Part shown: positions 13,859-22,735 of the stretch, one piece after another
How positions within the stretch are numbered: the stretch's first letter is position 1
How the letters are laid out: each line of letters opens with the position of its first letter
Assembly (NCBI RefSeq): GCF_007744255.1
Contig: NZ_CP036267.1
Span: 2,483,500-2,547,499, forward strand
DNA length: 64,000 nucleotides
Origin: Thalassoglobus polymorphus
GTDB taxonomy: Bacteria; Planctomycetota; Planctomycetia; Planctomycetales; Planctomycetaceae
Direction: 5' to 3'
Notes under the pieces: generated by a model
Seen by the model: the letters and a program-made list of their open reading frames with translations, nothing else
Databases searched by the model: none
What the model was told of the DNA's origin: nothing
Position numbers and translations under genes: made by a program

Positions 13859-16726
13859 TTACGGGGCAGTCTCATGAATTGCACGTGATTCAGAGTAGTC
13901 TGCGAGGCGTTCGTTTAAATAGATTTGCAATTGTGGATCAGCGATTTTCATTGCTATTTGAAGCGTTTCGACAGCTTTCTCGAATTCTCCATGTTCAGCG
14001 TAAGCGGATGCTAGCGTAGAGACAATGTTAGGGTTTTCGAAGTTGGACTGCTCACAAGCCGCCTTCGCCAGTGAGATCGCACGTGGTGCGTTTCTCAGAG
14101 ATTTGTCGTCGCAGACAATTAAATTCCAAGCCAGTTCATTCATGAGGATTGGGTCAGTAGTTGATTCATTCACTAAGCCTTCCAGAATAAGGATCGCCCT
14201 GCGGAAGTCTCTGAGTGCGCCGTAGCAGAAGGCGAGGCTTCGTTTTGCTTCTTCATAATCCGGTTTGAGGAGGAGAGCTTTTTCAAACTCTTTTCGCGCG
14301 GCATCGTGCTGATTCAAATTCCGAAATGACTTGCCGTGAAGAAAATAGGCTTTCGGATGGTAAGGGTGAAGCTGTACCAGTTTCTGAGTGTAAGCAAGAA
14401 GACTGGCCTCTTGAGAGACAGAGAGTTTCCGAAGGCGTGGGGTTTCTAAACGAATGCTACGTGGAGTCAGCTTGTCCGGGATGATCGTTCCGAACGAGAG
14501 TAAGTTTGTCGCAATCCCAGTGATATTTTCATCATTTATCACGGGCTGATTATTGACGTACATTAACGCGCGGTCCGGCCAGACTTCGAGGGTTAAACGA
14601 TAGGTGTCGCTGATGTGTAAGATCGGCTTCAACTTTAAGATTTCACCGTCTGGAGTTTGCGAATTCAGGTGCGCCACATTCACCCCGTTCATGGTAACAC
14701 CGAATTCAGCAAACTTCATTGACCGAGATTCTGAACTGCGCGACCCACCAAGAGCGATGGCAACCCGATTCGTGGGGGAACGCAACGACTCAACTGCAAA
14801 GAGTTTGACGACCACTTCAATCTGGTAGGGAGCGTCGAACTGAAAGTCAGGCCGTAACTGGAGGTTTCCGTGCTGTTGGAATTCACGAAGTACAATCGCC
14901 TTGTCATTTAAAATGTGAGTTTCATCGGCATCGACGAACCATCCTGGGAGACTTTCCTGGAATGTCAGGTCAACCCAGTCTCCTTTCTCGAACTGCTCAA
15001 CTTGTACCTGTTTGAGTCTTAGTGACGTGACAAACAGTGCAACTTCTTGACGTGGATCTTTCTCGAGAATCTGGTCCACGACTTTCTGATCGGCAGGGAG
15101 ATGGCTTGTCGTCAGGGCTTTGATCTCATTGGCAGCTGGCCCGGTCATTGCGAGAACTTCTCGGTGAAACGAGTCTCGATTTCGATGGGCCCATAGAAAG
15201 ACATCGTTGGTCAGTTTTTTGCCATGCAACTTAAAGAGCTTGGCAGCAGGTTCGTAATTTTCCGATTGAACAAGTATCCCGGTCAGAAGGCCGAGTTGTT
15301 GTCCAGCCAATTCATGAACGGATTGCTGGTTTGGGTTCTCGATTTGCTCGAGATAAGCCGCTGCAAACTGACTGGCGAAATCTGCGATTTCGGGATTTTC
15401 TCCTAACTCTTCGTTCAACGGAGAGTCTTCCATGACATCTTCAACCGCGTTCAGGCCGAAACTTGGAACGGGCGTCTCCCAACGAGCTGTTTGAAGACAG
15501 AAATTGGCCAGTGAAAGAAGCTTGGTGCGTTGTGATTTCGCTTGAAGAGATTCGAAGTAAGTGTTGTAAGCATCTTGATGATCGAATTCGATGCTGATGA
15601 CTTCCTGAAACCAGTCCTCAGCCGTCCATCCCGGAGCATCAAACTGGACAGCAATTTTCAGCAGTTCATAGGGGGCATCTGGAGACTGTGGTTCGAGTTG
15701 CCAAGCTCGCAAGAAGTAAGGAACGGCCTGCAGCAACGTTTTTTGTCGTTCGGAGTTCTGTTGCTCTAAAGTCAACGGAGCATCCGTCGGCTTTCTTTCT
15801 TCGCCGGCAAACCTCACTCGAAATTTGCCCATCGCAAGTTGTTTGTGGTAAATCGGAATTTCTGGGTGTTGAAACAGAGCTTGTAAAAATTCATTCCAAC
15901 CTGTTCGATCGAGCTGAACGTTCTGGTCAAAGAGCAACCAGAAGAAACGTTCTTCGTCTTTTTGTTGATCGAGTTTTAAGAATTCGATCAGCGTGACGAG
16001 CATTAGCCGTCGCCGTGTTTGAATATTGTACCGGCTTTCTTTGAGTTCTTGCGAAGCGTTCAAGAACCAAATTTGAAACAGTGGAGCGAGAGTCGGGGCA
16101 ATTTGCAGTTGAGATTCTTTCTGATGCAGTGCGACCATCGCGTCCAGAGCTTCCTGCGACCGGTGATTCTTTAGTAATACCCCTGCATAGCAAGCTCGAA
16201 TCGTGTCGTCGTTCGAGCCATCTTCGATCGCTTCTTCAGCAAGCTGAGTAATTTCCTGAGGGATGTTTACATCTGCAGGCGATGTCCCACATTCCCAATT
16301 GATGAATGCAGTCAGAAACTGTTCACCAGCGAGTTTTGCTGTTTCGCTATCCTTGGTCTGGCTCAGGTAGTACTCGACAGCTTGAAGCTGAAACTGTGTG
16401 TACTTCTCAATAAATTCTTGGTGAAGATGGGCATCTGCTGATTTGGGGAACAGGTTTTCCTGATCGGTGTGAGCCTGTTTTCGGGCCTTGATGAAATCCA
16501 GGACAAGCGGTTCTGAAGCTTTCAAGTCGGTGTTTAGCTCATTGAAAGCTGATTGAATGACATTTGAGATGTTTTGCTGACCAGCAGCATCCTGTGTCTG
16601 TGCCTGCTCTTGATTTCCCGGACTGGGGCTAAAAAACAGATGGCTGTAGCGAACAAAAAAAGCCAATCCTCCGATGAGAAATAGCGGAAGGATCCACGTT
16701 GTGTTCCTTTGCACTTGCGTTCGCAT
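13859..16726 (-). CDS. Membrane-anchored TPR protein with LamG-like insert
   Basis: A 955-aa protein with one N-terminal membrane segment (ILPLFLIGGLAFFVRYS), so most of it should face the periplasmic side. The middle (about 600-760) contains a beta-rich segment with FEKGDWVDLTFQ, IEVVVKLFAV and ALMYVNNQPVI that resembles a concanavalin/LamG-like fold. The C-terminal part (about 790-930) has TPR units, for example KAYFLHGKSFRNLNQHDAAR and AYAEHGEFEKAVETLQIA. TPRs mediate protein contacts. The frame extends upstream through a family A repeat (MREQFQVSGSVLV); that extension is artefactual, so ATG 16726 was chosen. Exact function unknown. Confidence 0.8.
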   Translation of the reverse strand: MRTQVQRNTTWILPLFLIGGLAFFVRYSHLFFSPSPGNQEQAQTQDAAGQQNISNVIQSAFNELNTDLKASEPLVLDFIKARKQAHTDQENLFPKSADAHLHQEFIEKYTQFQLQAVEYYLSQTKDSETAKLAGEQFLTAFINWECGTSPADVNIPQEITQLAEEAIEDGSNDDTIRACYAGVLLKNHRSQEALDAMVALHQKESQLQIAPTLAPLFQIWFLNASQELKESRYNIQTRRRLMLVTLIEFLKLDQQKDEERFFWLLFDQNVQLDRTGWNEFLQALFQHPEIPIYHKQLAMGKFRVRFAGEERKPTDAPLTLEQQNSERQKTLLQAVPYFLRAWQLEPQSPDAPYELLKIAVQFDAPGWTAEDWFQEVISIEFDHQDAYNTYFESLQAKSQRTKLLSLANFCLQTARWETPVPSFGLNAVEDVMEDSPLNEELGENPEIADFASQFAAAYLEQIENPNQQSVHELAGQQLGLLTGILVQSENYEPAAKLFKLHGKKLTNDVFLWAHRNRDSFHREVLAMTGPAANEIKALTTSHLPADQKVVDQILEKDPRQEVALFVTSLRLKQVQVEQFEKGDWVDLTFQESLPGWFVDADETHILNDKAIVLREFQQHGNLQLRPDFQFDAPYQIEVVVKLFAVESLRSPTNRVAIALGGSRSSESRSMKFAEFGVTMNGVNVAHLNSQTPDGEILKLKPILHISDTYRLTLEVWPDRALMYVNNQPVINDENITGIATNLLSFGTIIPDKLTPRSIRLETPRLRKLSVSQEASLLAYTQKLVQLHPYHPKAYFLHGKSFRNLNQHDAARKEFEKALLLKPDYEEAKRSLAFCYGALRDFRRAILILEGLVNESTTDPILMNELAWNLIVCDDKSLRNAPRAISLAKAACEQSNFENPNIVSTLASAYAEHGEFEKAVETLQIAMKIADPQLQIYLNERLADYSESRAIHETAP

Positions 16727-16755
16727 GTTTGACCCTGTGTCCTGAGGCGAAGTTA

Positions 16756-16837
16756 CTAGAACTGATCCTGAAACTTGAAATTGCTCTCTCAATCATTGAG
16801 AAAAGTCATCATTCCACAAGTTTACGGACCGGTTCTA
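16756..16837 (+). repeat. Intergenic repeat family A, well-preserved copy
   Basis: Outer arms TAGAACTGATCC and GGACCGGTTCTA pair at 10 of 12 positions; inner arms GCTCTCTCAA and TTGAGAAAAG also pair. This is the clearest full-length copy of the family. Confidence 0.85.
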
Positions 16838-17045
16838 AATTGTTGTTGAGAATTTCGATTTCATTATTGTTCTGGCAGTGAAAATCAATCTGTTTGAATC
16901 AAAATGACTCAACGTGGAGGCACATGAGGTCGTGCAGAATAATCATTACGGGCAGCAATGAGCAAACCGAAACAGCTGAGCGTGACTGAGTTCGAAAAAA
17001 ATCGGTCACAGACGCGAGCAAATGCATTGGGGCAAGTGCAATGTT

Positions 17046-17143
17046 GGTCTTCAAGTTCTGTCTCGTGGCGAGTCGTCCATGAAGTCTCGAAGCACTTCTT
17101 CACGGGTACGACTCTTCACGGGCACCACACGCATTGAAAATTC
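17046..17143 (-). repeat. Intergenic repeat family B, reverse orientation
   Basis: On the reverse strand it reads GTGCCCGTGAAGAG and then CTCGCCACGAGACAGAACTT. It ends at the stop of the RidA-like gene. Confidence 0.7.
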
Positions 17144-17144
17144 G

Positions 17145-18380
17145 CTAACGGTTGGGGGCTGCGATCATGTCGATATGAATGGTCATCTTTTCAGCTGCCA
17201 TCTTTTTCATCATGCTTTTTGAGGCGGCTGGCGGGCGTTCAGGGTCGTAGTAGTTTGGGCGAAGTTTGTTTAGCTGGCTACTTGAATCCGCCGCCGAGAC
17301 GTAGTACGTCGCCTTCGCCAAATGTTTGAGGTCCGAACCCGCCTTCTTTAAAGTGGATTCAAGCGATTGATAGATATTGAGAACCTGCTCTGCACCTGAG
17401 CCAACTTCTTGGGCAAAAAGGCCGGAAACGTAAATGCGGTCTTGGCCGTGAATTCGAGCTAAACGACTGTAGACAGGTGAGGATCGCATTCCCGGGGGTG
17501 TTGCATAGCTCACGGATTTTTCTGATTCAGCCGCAGGTGCCCAGGCGACAAGTTCAATCTCGATCTCTCGCGAACCGGAGATCCATTCGACATGTGAAAC
17601 CGGTGGGACTGCGGAATCACCGAAAAACTTTGCCAACTCTTGATTCACAATGGCGACGTCTGACATCGGTGTGAGGAAGCATTTGATTTGGACGACGTGT
17701 TGCTTATCTAACTCAAGGAATTGCAAAGTCCTTTCCAACGATAAGAGTGTCTCTTTTGTGCCTTCTACAAGATCGCCTGGTTCTGCCTGACCGGAAACGT
17801 ACACGACATCTCCTGCAGGGAGTAAACTGCTATCGGCAGTACCATTTGGGTTTTCGTCGGGAGTGCCTGTCTTTTGAGAAAGTAAACGCTGATCGCTGCT
17901 CTGTTTCGAAATGAAAACTGCGTCGAGTCCAACCTGAGCCTGCTCTACCGGAAGCGGAGTTGCGACCCAAGTCACGGCGGGGAGAGTGTCGCCGAACCAG
18001 TTTCGGATTGCAGCCTCAAAGACTTCGCGAGCTTTGACATCGGTGACATACGCGTTCAGTTGAACCACGTGGGTTTTGTCTGAATCGACGTCCTTCAGGA
18101 TCTGGGCCAATCTGCTGAGTACAGACTGGCATTGAGAGGGAGTCGTCTCTGAATTGTTTTTGGGAAGGATCTGCGTGGTGTGCCCGAAAGTTTCGGCGTG
18201 GACGCGAATCGCTGCGGGAAAGTCTTTGTTGTTCTCGGAGGGAATTCTCCGAATCCGATCGCTGTTCTTTTCGGCGTTTTGTTTGGCGTTCTGTTGGGCG
18301 GCTCCTTGAGGGCTTCCAACAAGTGAAAACATGGCCAGCAGGCAGCCAGTAATGAGCATCAATTTCGGACGAACAACCAT
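17145..18380 (-). CDS. Exported protein with three RidA/YjgF-like domains
   Basis: A 411-aa protein with an N-terminal signal (LMLITGCLLAMFSLVGSPQG). Three consecutive regions resemble the RidA (YjgF/YER057c/UK114) fold: about 65-155 (THVVQLNAYVTDVKAREVFE), about 170-275 (DVVYVSGQAEPGDLVEG, VSHVEWISGSREIEIELVAW) and about 290-405 (RIYVSGLFAQEVGSG ... ATYYVSAADSS). Classic RidA is a small cytoplasmic enamine/imine deaminase acting as a trimer; a secreted three-domain chain could mimic that trimer, which is inference. The Arg that RidA uses for substrate binding was not confidently located. GAGGAC precedes ATG 18380. Confidence 0.75.
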   Translation of the reverse strand: MVVRPKLMLITGCLLAMFSLVGSPQGAAQQNAKQNAEKNSDRIRRIPSENNKDFPAAIRVHAETFGHTTQILPKNNSETTPSQCQSVLSRLAQILKDVDSDKTHVVQLNAYVTDVKAREVFEAAIRNWFGDTLPAVTWVATPLPVEQAQVGLDAVFISKQSSDQRLLSQKTGTPDENPNGTADSSLLPAGDVVYVSGQAEPGDLVEGTKETLLSLERTLQFLELDKQHVVQIKCFLTPMSDVAIVNQELAKFFGDSAVPPVSHVEWISGSREIEIELVAWAPAAESEKSVSYATPPGMRSSPVYSRLARIHGQDRIYVSGLFAQEVGSGAEQVLNIYQSLESTLKKAGSDLKHLAKATYYVSAADSSSQLNKLRPNYYDPERPPAASKSMMKKMAAEKMTIHIDMIAAPNR

Positions 18381-18405
18381 GGTCCTCGCTCTTTTCTATT
18401 GTCTT

Positions 18406-18448
18406 GAAAAATAAACCAACAGCACTTCAGATCGTGAAGTGCTGTTGG
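18406..18448 (-). terminator. Intrinsic terminator after the DUF1080-GSDH gene
   Basis: Perfect 14-bp stem CCAACAGCACTTCA (18416-18429) with 18435-18448 and a 5-nt loop; the minus-strand transcript then enters TTTATTTTTC. It lies 28 nt after the stop of the minus-strand gene and so separates it from the RidA-like gene. Confidence 0.85.
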
Positions 18449-18476
18449 TTAAGAGTCAAACTCTCGGAAACGGATA

Positions 18477-20357
18477 CTACTTTTTCTTCAGCGTGTAGAT
18501 TCCTTTGCCGTTGTTTGTGACGATGCAGAAATAGATTTCGCCTTCTGCGTCTTCACCAAAGGTGACGATCGGCATCTTAGGGCTCGGGATCGCCAGATTG
18601 GAATTCACTTTTCCTTTTTCGGCATCGTAATCGAGTGCCCAAATTTGACCCGAAACGTAGTCTGCATAAATATACTTGCCAACTAATTCGGGAAGTTTTG
18701 AGCCACGGTATACGAGCCCGCCTGTGATTGACTTTCCAACACCGTGATCGTATTCCCAAATCGGATCAATCACTTCGCTCGGATTAGCGGCTTTCGAACC
18801 AAATGGATGGGTTCCTTCTTTCATGTTCCAACCATAGTTCCCGCCTTTGCGAATGATATTGATCTCTTCCCACAAGTTTTGGCCAACATCCGCACACCAC
18901 AGCGCTCCACTTTCACGGTCGAATGAAATTCGCCAGGTATTTCGTAAACCGTTGGCGTAAATTTCTGGACGAGCCTCTTTATTCCTGATGAAAGGATTGT
19001 CTGCTGGGATCGAATAGTTTTTGCCGTCCTGCTTGGCATTGACGTCGATTCGCAAAATCGAACCAAGCAAACTGGAAAGGTTTTGAGCATTGTCGTATGG
19101 GTCATTCCCACTGCCGCCGTCTCCGAGTCCGATGTACAAGTACCCATCTGGCCCAAAAGCGAGCGTGCCGCCGTTGTGGTTCCAGAATGGCTGTTCGATC
19201 CGCATGATTTCAACTTCGGAGTTCGGATCGACTTGGTTTGGATTCTCTTTGGAGACTGTGAACTTCGAGATTACCGAAATCTGTCCCGGGACGGTGGTGT
19301 AGTAAACGTAGACTTCTCCGTTCTCTTTGAAGTTCGGATGGAAAGCCATCCCCAGGAAGCCTTCTTCGTTCTGACGATCGGAGTAGTTCACTTTACTTCG
19401 CAGGTCCAGAAAGACGTGAGATTCTGTGACCTTCGGATCATTCTTGAATGTGTAAATCACACCGTGCTGTTCCATCACGAACAGACGCCCGGATTCGTCA
19501 CCGGCATATGTGACCACGACGGGGCGAATGGACTGTGGACGACCACGTTCATCAACGGGCTCCCAGTTGGCCCATTTCAGATTTGGAAAAGCGAGGACAG
19601 GTTCGAGTTCAAGTGTTCCAGAGACTGGATTTTTGACAGCGTTGTCTTTTGAGAGGTCGCGAATTTTGATGTTCCGGAATGCGACTTCATTGCCATGGTC
19701 CTGCAGTGCGATATGCCCTGAATTTGGTTTCCCAAAGTTTTCGAATTTCGCAAATTTACTCGCTGCGACTCGCTTGTTCCAATCGTCGTCCCCCTTCTTG
19801 AAACGTGCATAACGGACACCGTTCATGTTGATTTCGGATTGGTTGGGAGTGATTCGAATATGTAGCTGATTCCACTCTCCTGCAGGGCGAGTCGCATCGA
19901 CGGTTTCCCCTGTCGCAGGGTCTCCCGGAGGTTGATAAAGTTGATACAGCCATCCCGATTTCTGGGGATCGTGTCCATCGACATTGTCTTGGATTTGAAT
20001 TTCGGGACCGGTTCGCCACGGAGTCGCTTCCGTCTCGGTGACGTGGAACATCAAGCCACTGTTCCCTGCTTTGGAGATTTTGTAATCGAGCATCAACTCG
20101 AATGCGGAATATTGTTGTTTCGTGATGATGTCACCAGCCCCGCCAGCGGCGCGGACTAAAGCACCATCCTTTACGACCCAACCACTGTTGAGTGTATCTT
20201 TTTTGTAGTTGCGGAAATTCTCGGCGGTTTTTCCATCGAAGAGAAGTTCCCAACCAGACATCTTCTCTGAGAGGGAAAGTGTGTTTGGGGATTCAGCAAA
20301 AAGGTGGGAACAGGTGAGGCTTCCCAAGACGGTAGCCAGGAGGATTGTTTGCTTCAT
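18477..20357 (-). CDS. Exported DUF1080 plus sugar dehydrogenase (GSDH) fusion
   Basis: A 626-aa protein with signal peptide MKQTILLATVLGSLTCSHLFA. Domain 1 (about 34-235) is DUF1080/3-keto-disaccharide hydrolase-like, a concanavalin-type fold: WELLFDGKTAENF, GWVVKDGALV, SGLMFHV, GPEIQIQDN. Domain 2 (about 255-625) is a six-bladed glucose/sorbosone dehydrogenase-type propeller: DESGRLFVMEQHGVIY, GFLGMAFHPNF, YTTVPGQISVISKF, GPDGYLYIGLGDGG, GLRNTWRISFD, NYGWNMKEG. PQQ-dependent enzymes of this fold oxidise aldoses. The combination is frequent in planctomycetes and points to breakdown of polymer-derived sugars outside the cytoplasm. Substrate not known. Confidence 0.9.
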   Translation of the reverse strand: MKQTILLATVLGSLTCSHLFAESPNTLSLSEKMSGWELLFDGKTAENFRNYKKDTLNSGWVVKDGALVRAAGGAGDIITKQQYSAFELMLDYKISKAGNSGLMFHVTETEATPWRTGPEIQIQDNVDGHDPQKSGWLYQLYQPPGDPATGETVDATRPAGEWNQLHIRITPNQSEINMNGVRYARFKKGDDDWNKRVAASKFAKFENFGKPNSGHIALQDHGNEVAFRNIKIRDLSKDNAVKNPVSGTLELEPVLAFPNLKWANWEPVDERGRPQSIRPVVVTYAGDESGRLFVMEQHGVIYTFKNDPKVTESHVFLDLRSKVNYSDRQNEEGFLGMAFHPNFKENGEVYVYYTTVPGQISVISKFTVSKENPNQVDPNSEVEIMRIEQPFWNHNGGTLAFGPDGYLYIGLGDGGSGNDPYDNAQNLSSLLGSILRIDVNAKQDGKNYSIPADNPFIRNKEARPEIYANGLRNTWRISFDRESGALWCADVGQNLWEEINIIRKGGNYGWNMKEGTHPFGSKAANPSEVIDPIWEYDHGVGKSITGGLVYRGSKLPELVGKYIYADYVSGQIWALDYDAEKGKVNSNLAIPSPKMPIVTFGEDAEGEIYFCIVTNNGKGIYTLKKK

Positions 20358-20861
20358 GATGGCCTTACCAAATGTTAAGTTGCTTTAGAACTGATCCTGA
20401 AACCTGAATTTGCTCTCTCGAACATGGAGAGAGGTTGCTGTTTCAGAGGTTTTCGGACTGGTTCTAGTAAAATTCTAAGATTCCTGAGTCGTCCCGATGA
20501 GAAGTGGAGTGCAAATTCGTTTAAGAATGAGCGAGCTCAAACTCATCTGAAACTGTGACCGCGTTCCCAATGGCTGATAACGAATCTCCGCATTATTGAT
20601 TGCGTTTTTTCAGAGCAAATTCGTCATTGCGGAGTCGAGCTGATTCAGTAATGAATTGAACCTCTTTAACTTCGAGGAAATTTTGCGTTGCATCGAGCTC
20701 GCAGAGGTACTCAGTTATGACTCACAATCGTATCGAGCATCTTGCAACTCCGCAAAGCAAACAGCAGCAAAAACTGTGAGAGTTTGTTTCCTTTACAGTC
20801 TGTGATGAGTAGTCTGTAGGGGCGGGAGACTCCAGTTGACGACGAATCGGAGGGAAGACTT
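20358..20861. other. Intergenic region with one family A repeat
   Basis: 504 bases between a minus-strand and a plus-strand gene. Family A lies at 20384-20467; the remaining roughly 395 bases show no gene and no clear signal except GGAGG near 20850 in front of the next gene. Confidence 0.55.
20384..20467 (+). repeat. Intergenic repeat family A
   Basis: Begins TTTAGAACTGATCCTGAAACC and ends CGGACTGGTTCTAG, with inner arms CTCTCTCGAA and GGAGAGAGG. Full-length copy. Confidence 0.85.
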
Positions 20862-21134
20862 ATGGCCCAGGCAATTGCAAACCCTGAAGAGTTACGTGCC
20901 TTCGCATTAAAGCTCAAGCAGTTTAACAATACCATCTCTGATCAAGCGAATCTGCTTGCGGGGCAGCTAGATGCTCTCAGCACCACCTGGAGGGATCAGG
21001 AGAATACGAAATTCTCCGAAGAGTTTAAGGAACACCTTCGCCTGTTAGGGCAATTTGTCGAGGCGAACAACCAACATATTCCGTACCTGCTTCGCAAAGC
21101 AGAACGGCTCGAAGAATATCTCAGCCAACGATAA
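20862..21134 (+). CDS. WXG100-like small helical protein
   Basis: A 90-aa protein predicted to be two helices joined near TTWRDQEN. This turn has the Trp of the WXG100/ESAT-6 family but Asp instead of Gly at the third position. The pattern ANPEELRAFALKLKQFN... and F.EEF after the turn is what planctomycete WXG100-type proteins show. Classic members are secreted by type VII systems; no EccC/EssC-like ATPase is present in the window. GGAGG lies about 12 nt before ATG 20862. The sulfatase follows after 65 nt and could be co-transcribed. An alternative is a cytoplasmic helical hairpin unrelated to secretion. Confidence 0.7.
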   Translation: MAQAIANPEELRAFALKLKQFNNTISDQANLLAGQLDALSTTWRDQENTKFSEEFKEHLRLLGQFVEANNQHIPYLLRKAERLEEYLSQR

Positions 21135-21199
21135 CAGGTCAAAGCAATCCAGCCTCAAGCTTCCGTTTCACTCCGAACTCGATTTCAGGAATCCGATCG

Positions 21200-22636
21200 A
21201 TGCGTCTCCTGTTGATTCTTTGCAGCCTGCTTTTTCTGGTTTGTTCGAATCGCTCGCAAGCTCAGGAGAAGCCGAATGTCTTGATCATCATGGCTGATGA
21301 CTGCACATACAACGACCTGCCGTTGTATGGCGGCGAAAATGCATTAACCCCGAACATCGACCGACTCGCTGCGCAGTCACTGACTTTCAATCGAGCGTAC
21401 CTCAGTGAGGCGATGTGCCAGCCGTGCCGCGCCGAGCTTTATAGTGGTCAGTATCCAATGCGAAATGGCTGCGCCTGGAACCATTCCGCGAGTCGTTCCG
21501 AAACAAAGAGTCTGCCACAGTATCTGACGCCTTTGGGCTATCGTGTCGGGATCGCTGGGAAGGTTCATGTCAAACCATCGCAAGCGTTTCCGTTTGAGAA
21601 TGTCGCCGGTTTCGACAAAAACTGTGTTCGCAATCCAACTCTGGATCACGATCTGGGAGAGGTTGCAAAGTTCATGACGCGAGACTCGGCAGAACCATTT
21701 TGTCTTGTGGTTGCACTCGTTGAACCGCACGTTCCGTGGGTCATGGGAGATGCTTCGCAGTATCCACCCAAGAAAATTAAACTTCCGCCCAACATTGCCG
21801 ATACTCCTCGGACACGGAAAGATTTCGGGCGTTATCTGGCAGAGGTAACGTACATGGACGGACAAGTTGGGGACTTGCTGTCGGCTCTGGAGCGGACAGG
21901 CAAAGCAGACAACACTTTGGTTCTGTTCACTTCGGAACAAGGTGCACAGTTCCCCGGTTGTAAATGGACAAACTGGGATACAGGTTTGCATACTGCACTG
22001 GTGGCTCGCTGGCCGGGAATGGTTCCAGCTGGGAAACGAACTGATGCCATTGTTCAATACGCCGATATCGCTCCCACGTTGGTAGAACTCGCGGGCGGAA
22101 AGCCTGCGGAAGCCGAATTTGACGGAACCAGTTTTGTCAAAGTCTTGAAAGGGACGGCCGACGAGCATCGTCAGTTTGCGTACGGTGTTCATAACAATAT
22201 CCCTGAAGGTCCAGCTTACCCCATTCGAACAATCACCGACGGGACGTTTCGATACATCCAGAATCTCACGCCGGGGGAAATGTATATCGAGAAACATTTA
22301 ATGGGCATCAACGGGAAAGGAGCACTCAACAATCCTTATTGGCAATCGTGGGTTTGGGATTCGTCGACCTCTCCGCGAACTTACGGTTTGGTGAAACGTT
22401 ACATGATGCGACCGTCTGAGGAACTCTATGAAACCGCTGCCGATCCCTATGAGATGAACAATCTGGCAAATTCACCGGAGTATGCGAATCAGAAGAAGCG
22501 CCTGTTCAATGAGCTCACTCGGTGGCTGGAACAACAGGGTGACCCCGGAATCCCGCAGGACACCTTTGAGGCGATCGAAGCTGCCCGGCGAGGTGAGCAT
22601 CTTTATGGACCTTCAACGAATTCGACGAAGAAGTAA
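21200..22636 (+). CDS. Exported sulfatase with CQPCR active-site motif
   Basis: A 478-aa type I sulfatase with signal peptide (LLLILCSLLFLVCS). Family signs: NVLIIMADD with metal-binding Asp33/Asp34, the maturation motif CQPCRAELYSGQYP with Cys73 as the presumed formylglycine precursor (the usual form is CxPSR; here CxPCR), GIAGKVH, and ALVEPHVPW. Sulfatases of this class remove sulfate esters from sulfated polysaccharides. The Cys at the Ser/Ala position is unusual but still fits CxPxR. Downstream lies a uronate epimerase gene, which supports a role in sulfated, uronate-containing glycan use. Substrate unknown. Confidence 0.9.
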   Translation: MRLLLILCSLLFLVCSNRSQAQEKPNVLIIMADDCTYNDLPLYGGENALTPNIDRLAAQSLTFNRAYLSEAMCQPCRAELYSGQYPMRNGCAWNHSASRSETKSLPQYLTPLGYRVGIAGKVHVKPSQAFPFENVAGFDKNCVRNPTLDHDLGEVAKFMTRDSAEPFCLVVALVEPHVPWVMGDASQYPPKKIKLPPNIADTPRTRKDFGRYLAEVTYMDGQVGDLLSALERTGKADNTLVLFTSEQGAQFPGCKWTNWDTGLHTALVARWPGMVPAGKRTDAIVQYADIAPTLVELAGGKPAEAEFDGTSFVKVLKGTADEHRQFAYGVHNNIPEGPAYPIRTITDGTFRYIQNLTPGEMYIEKHLMGINGKGALNNPYWQSWVWDSSTSPRTYGLVKRYMMRPSEELYETAADPYEMNNLANSPEYANQKKRLFNELTRWLEQQGDPGIPQDTFEAIEAARRGEHLYGPSTNSTKK

Positions 22637-22735
22637 CAGGCAATCTGATTGCTCCTCTTTGACGAGGCCATAAGGCTGATTTTGAGAGAGCCTCCTGCAT
22701 TATTAATTAAGCGAACAATTCAATAAGAAAGAGAG

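Larger units (their letters stand above)
16727..17144. other. Intergenic region with one A and one B repeat
   Basis: 418 bases between two minus-strand genes. Contains family A at 16756-16837 and reverse family B at 17046-17143. The 200 bases between them show nothing recognisable. Confidence 0.6.

Noticed and set aside
21377-22297. Open frame of 306 codons on the minus strand opposite the sulfatase
   Set aside because: No domain, no ribosome site, and it mirrors the codon pattern of the clearly real sulfatase gene on the plus strand.
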